64,000 nucleotides of DNA from a virus, in the IMG/VR virus record IMGVR_UViG_3300047382_000480, positions 1-64,000 of that record, one strand, 5' to 3'. The notes beneath the pieces are model-generated. The model ran no database searches and was not told the origin of the DNA. It saw nothing but the letters and a program-made list of their open reading frames with translations. A program made the translations under genes and the position numbers. Each line of letters opens with the position of its first letter. The first letter of the stretch is position 1. Below are positions 63,030 to 64,000 of this stretch, piece after piece.

Positions 63030-64000
63030 TTACTCACCTTCTTGGTCTTGATATTGTTGCGGTTCGGCTTGAAGTGCCTCCCCCTCTATTTGTTTATTGA
63101 TGACATTTATTTCATCATCTCGCATCTTAAGAATTTCTTTTTGCACATATTCTTTAGAGAAGTATTCGCCTACATAATTTGAAAGACCATTTAAAACTTC
63201 TACTCGGCTTCGTAGGATTTCTTGTTCTTTTGACTCAGTATAATATGCGTCAGAAGAATAAACATACCTTATGCCGTCTCTTAGTTCTGGCCATTCGGCT
63301 TCGGTTATAACACCCTTTAGAATAAGTTGCGTTTTCAGCAAATCGTCAAATAATGCTGAAAAACGTCTACGAAGTTTAGCGATAAACTTGGTAAACTTTA
63401 ATTCGTCTCGGCTGATTTCGGCACTACGACCAAAATTTAACCCTTGTTGGGCACCTTCTAATCTAGAGATCGGGACATTCAACGCTTGATATAATTTGCG
63501 TTGGAAATAGTCTACGTCACCAGTTTCTCCAAGGTTTTGACCTCCAGGAAGTGTTTGAATCTCTGTACCTCGACCGCCTTCGCGTCTTGGCATCCAGAAG
63601 TCTTCAAGCATAGACATAAACTTCTTGTCGTCTCTAATCTCTCCCGATTCGCCATCATAAACCAATTTGTTTCGATAGCGGTTCATTATATCTTTTAGAT
63701 ACTGTTCTGCCTTCATTGTTGGGAGATTACCAGTATCAACATAAAACACTCTGCGTTCTGGAGCACGAGTAATACGATATACAACAACAGCATTCTCCAT
63801 CATTCTCAGCTGATTCGCTGGTCTGATTGCTTTGTGTAAATATGACAAAGGTATATTTTTATCTTGATCTAACAAACCTGAAGGAATATATGTAATTGCA
63901 TCCTTCGATATTTTTAGGGATTTATCGTTAGCGTTCCCTGCTTTATACATTCCAGGTTTGTTCGCTATTCCCTTGTCATCGTAAATGAAATACTCATTTA
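63030..64000 (-). CDS. 20: Portal protein (gp20), C-terminal part
   Basis: The frame is open to the right edge (323 codons visible) and begins outside. Portal landmarks: KDAITYIPSGLLD, IRPANQLRMMENAVVVYRI, RRVFYVDTGNLP, TLPGGQNLGE, KLYQALNVPISRLE and LRRRFSALFDDLLKTQL, all typical of T4-type gp20. The dodecamer forms the DNA entry vertex and tail attachment site. It ends in a Gln-rich acidic tail (QQYQDQEGE). Confidence 0.95.
   Translation of the reverse strand, partial: NEYFIYDDKGIANKPGMYKAGNANDKSLKISKDAITYIPSGLLDQDKNIPLSYLHKAIRPANQLRMMENAVVVYRITRAPERRVFYVDTGNLPTMKAEQYLKDIMNRYRNKLVYDGESGEIRDDKKFMSMLEDFWMPRREGGRGTEIQTLPGGQNLGETGDVDYFQRKLYQALNVPISRLEGAQQGLNFGRSAEISRDELKFTKFIAKLRRRFSALFDDLLKTQLILKGVITEAEWPELRDGIRYVYSSDAYYTESKEQEILRSRVEVLNGLSNYVGEYFSKEYVQKEILKMRDDEINVINKQIEGEALQAEPQQYQDQEGE

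Noticed and set aside
1-64000. tRNA genes, CRISPR arrays, insertion sequences, integrase or attachment sites
   Set aside because: I saw no cloverleaf-like stretch, regular repeat-spacer array, transposase or integrase. Gaps between genes are too short for tRNA clusters. No gene-free stretch exceeds about 120 bases.
1-64000. Cyanophage origin
   Set aside because: Many families are shared with cyanophages, but no psbA, psbD, hli, talC, petE or similar gene is present in 64 kb. A heterotrophic host fits better, although genes outside the window could change this.

Overview
The window is a 64 kb stretch of a large tailed phage genome of the T4 type (contractile-tailed, T4-like replisome and head genes). 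Almost every gene lies on the minus strand, packed head to tail with stop/start overlaps; one ORF (5588-6106) is on the plus strand. Recognisable T4 orthologues are rnh, nrdA, nrdB, a glutaredoxin, gp61, gp41, uvsX, gp43, regA, gp62, gp44, gp45, gp46, gp47, dexA, gp55, uvsW, uvsY, a gp19-type tail tube protein, gp23, gp22, gp21 and gp20. The accessory genes (MoxR/VWA pair, peroxiredoxin, Hsp20, peptide deformylase, radical SAM, DUF-type virion proteins) are those of the marine T4-like phages rather than of enteric T4. There are no photosynthesis genes, so a heterotrophic host is more likely than a cyanobacterium. A Gram-negative host is indicated by the spanin pair with an outer-membrane lipoprotein, by textbook sigma70 promoters and by GGAG-type ribosome binding sites.

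Reading from right to left, in the direction of transcription: 64000-58122 is the head module (portal, two or three small core proteins, prohead protease, scaffold, major capsid protein, terminator, tail-tube protein). 58106-49373 holds recombination, repair and late-transcription genes (uvsY, uvsW, gp55, dexA, APS-kinase-like protein, gp47, gp46, deformylase). 49270-45807 is a two-gene MoxR AAA+/VWA-metallopeptidase module. 45804-42301 is an accessory island with a small GT-A-like protein, a FabF-type ketoacyl synthase, a fatty-acid desaturase and a GNAT-like protein. 42239-32153 is the classic T4 replication cluster (45-44-62-regA-43-uvsX-41), with peroxiredoxin, Hsp20, an LSm-like protein, MazG and a 2OG oxygenase inserted. 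32085-28914 is a membrane and lysis region with i-spanin and o-spanin. 28893-19550 is a virion-protein region in which several proteins start with a T4-like capsid-targeting peptide (kinase, ligase-like and nucleotidyltransferase proteins). 19550-12664 holds primase, ThyX, ribonucleotide reductase, QueC-like protein, glutaredoxin and nuclease. 12637-1 is accessory: GIY-YIG protein, sulfotransferase, radical SAM, rnh, two SGNH hydrolases, dCMP deaminase, UDP-glucose dehydrogenase, GroES, a TET/JBP-like DNA dioxygenase and a class-II amidotransferase.

Regulatory signals are unusually readable. At least 17 early-type promoters share TTGACT, a 17 (once 18) bp spacer and TATAAT-like -10 boxes. Twelve T4-type late promoters (TATAAATA) stand before virion, lysis and nuclease genes. 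In several cases the predicted transcription start coincides with the ATG, which suggests leaderless mRNAs. The best candidates for undescribed biology are the set of capsid-targeted enzymes, the FabF/desaturase lipid module, the MoxR/VWA-metallopeptidase pair, and the TET-like/amidotransferase/QueC set that could hypermodify DNA.
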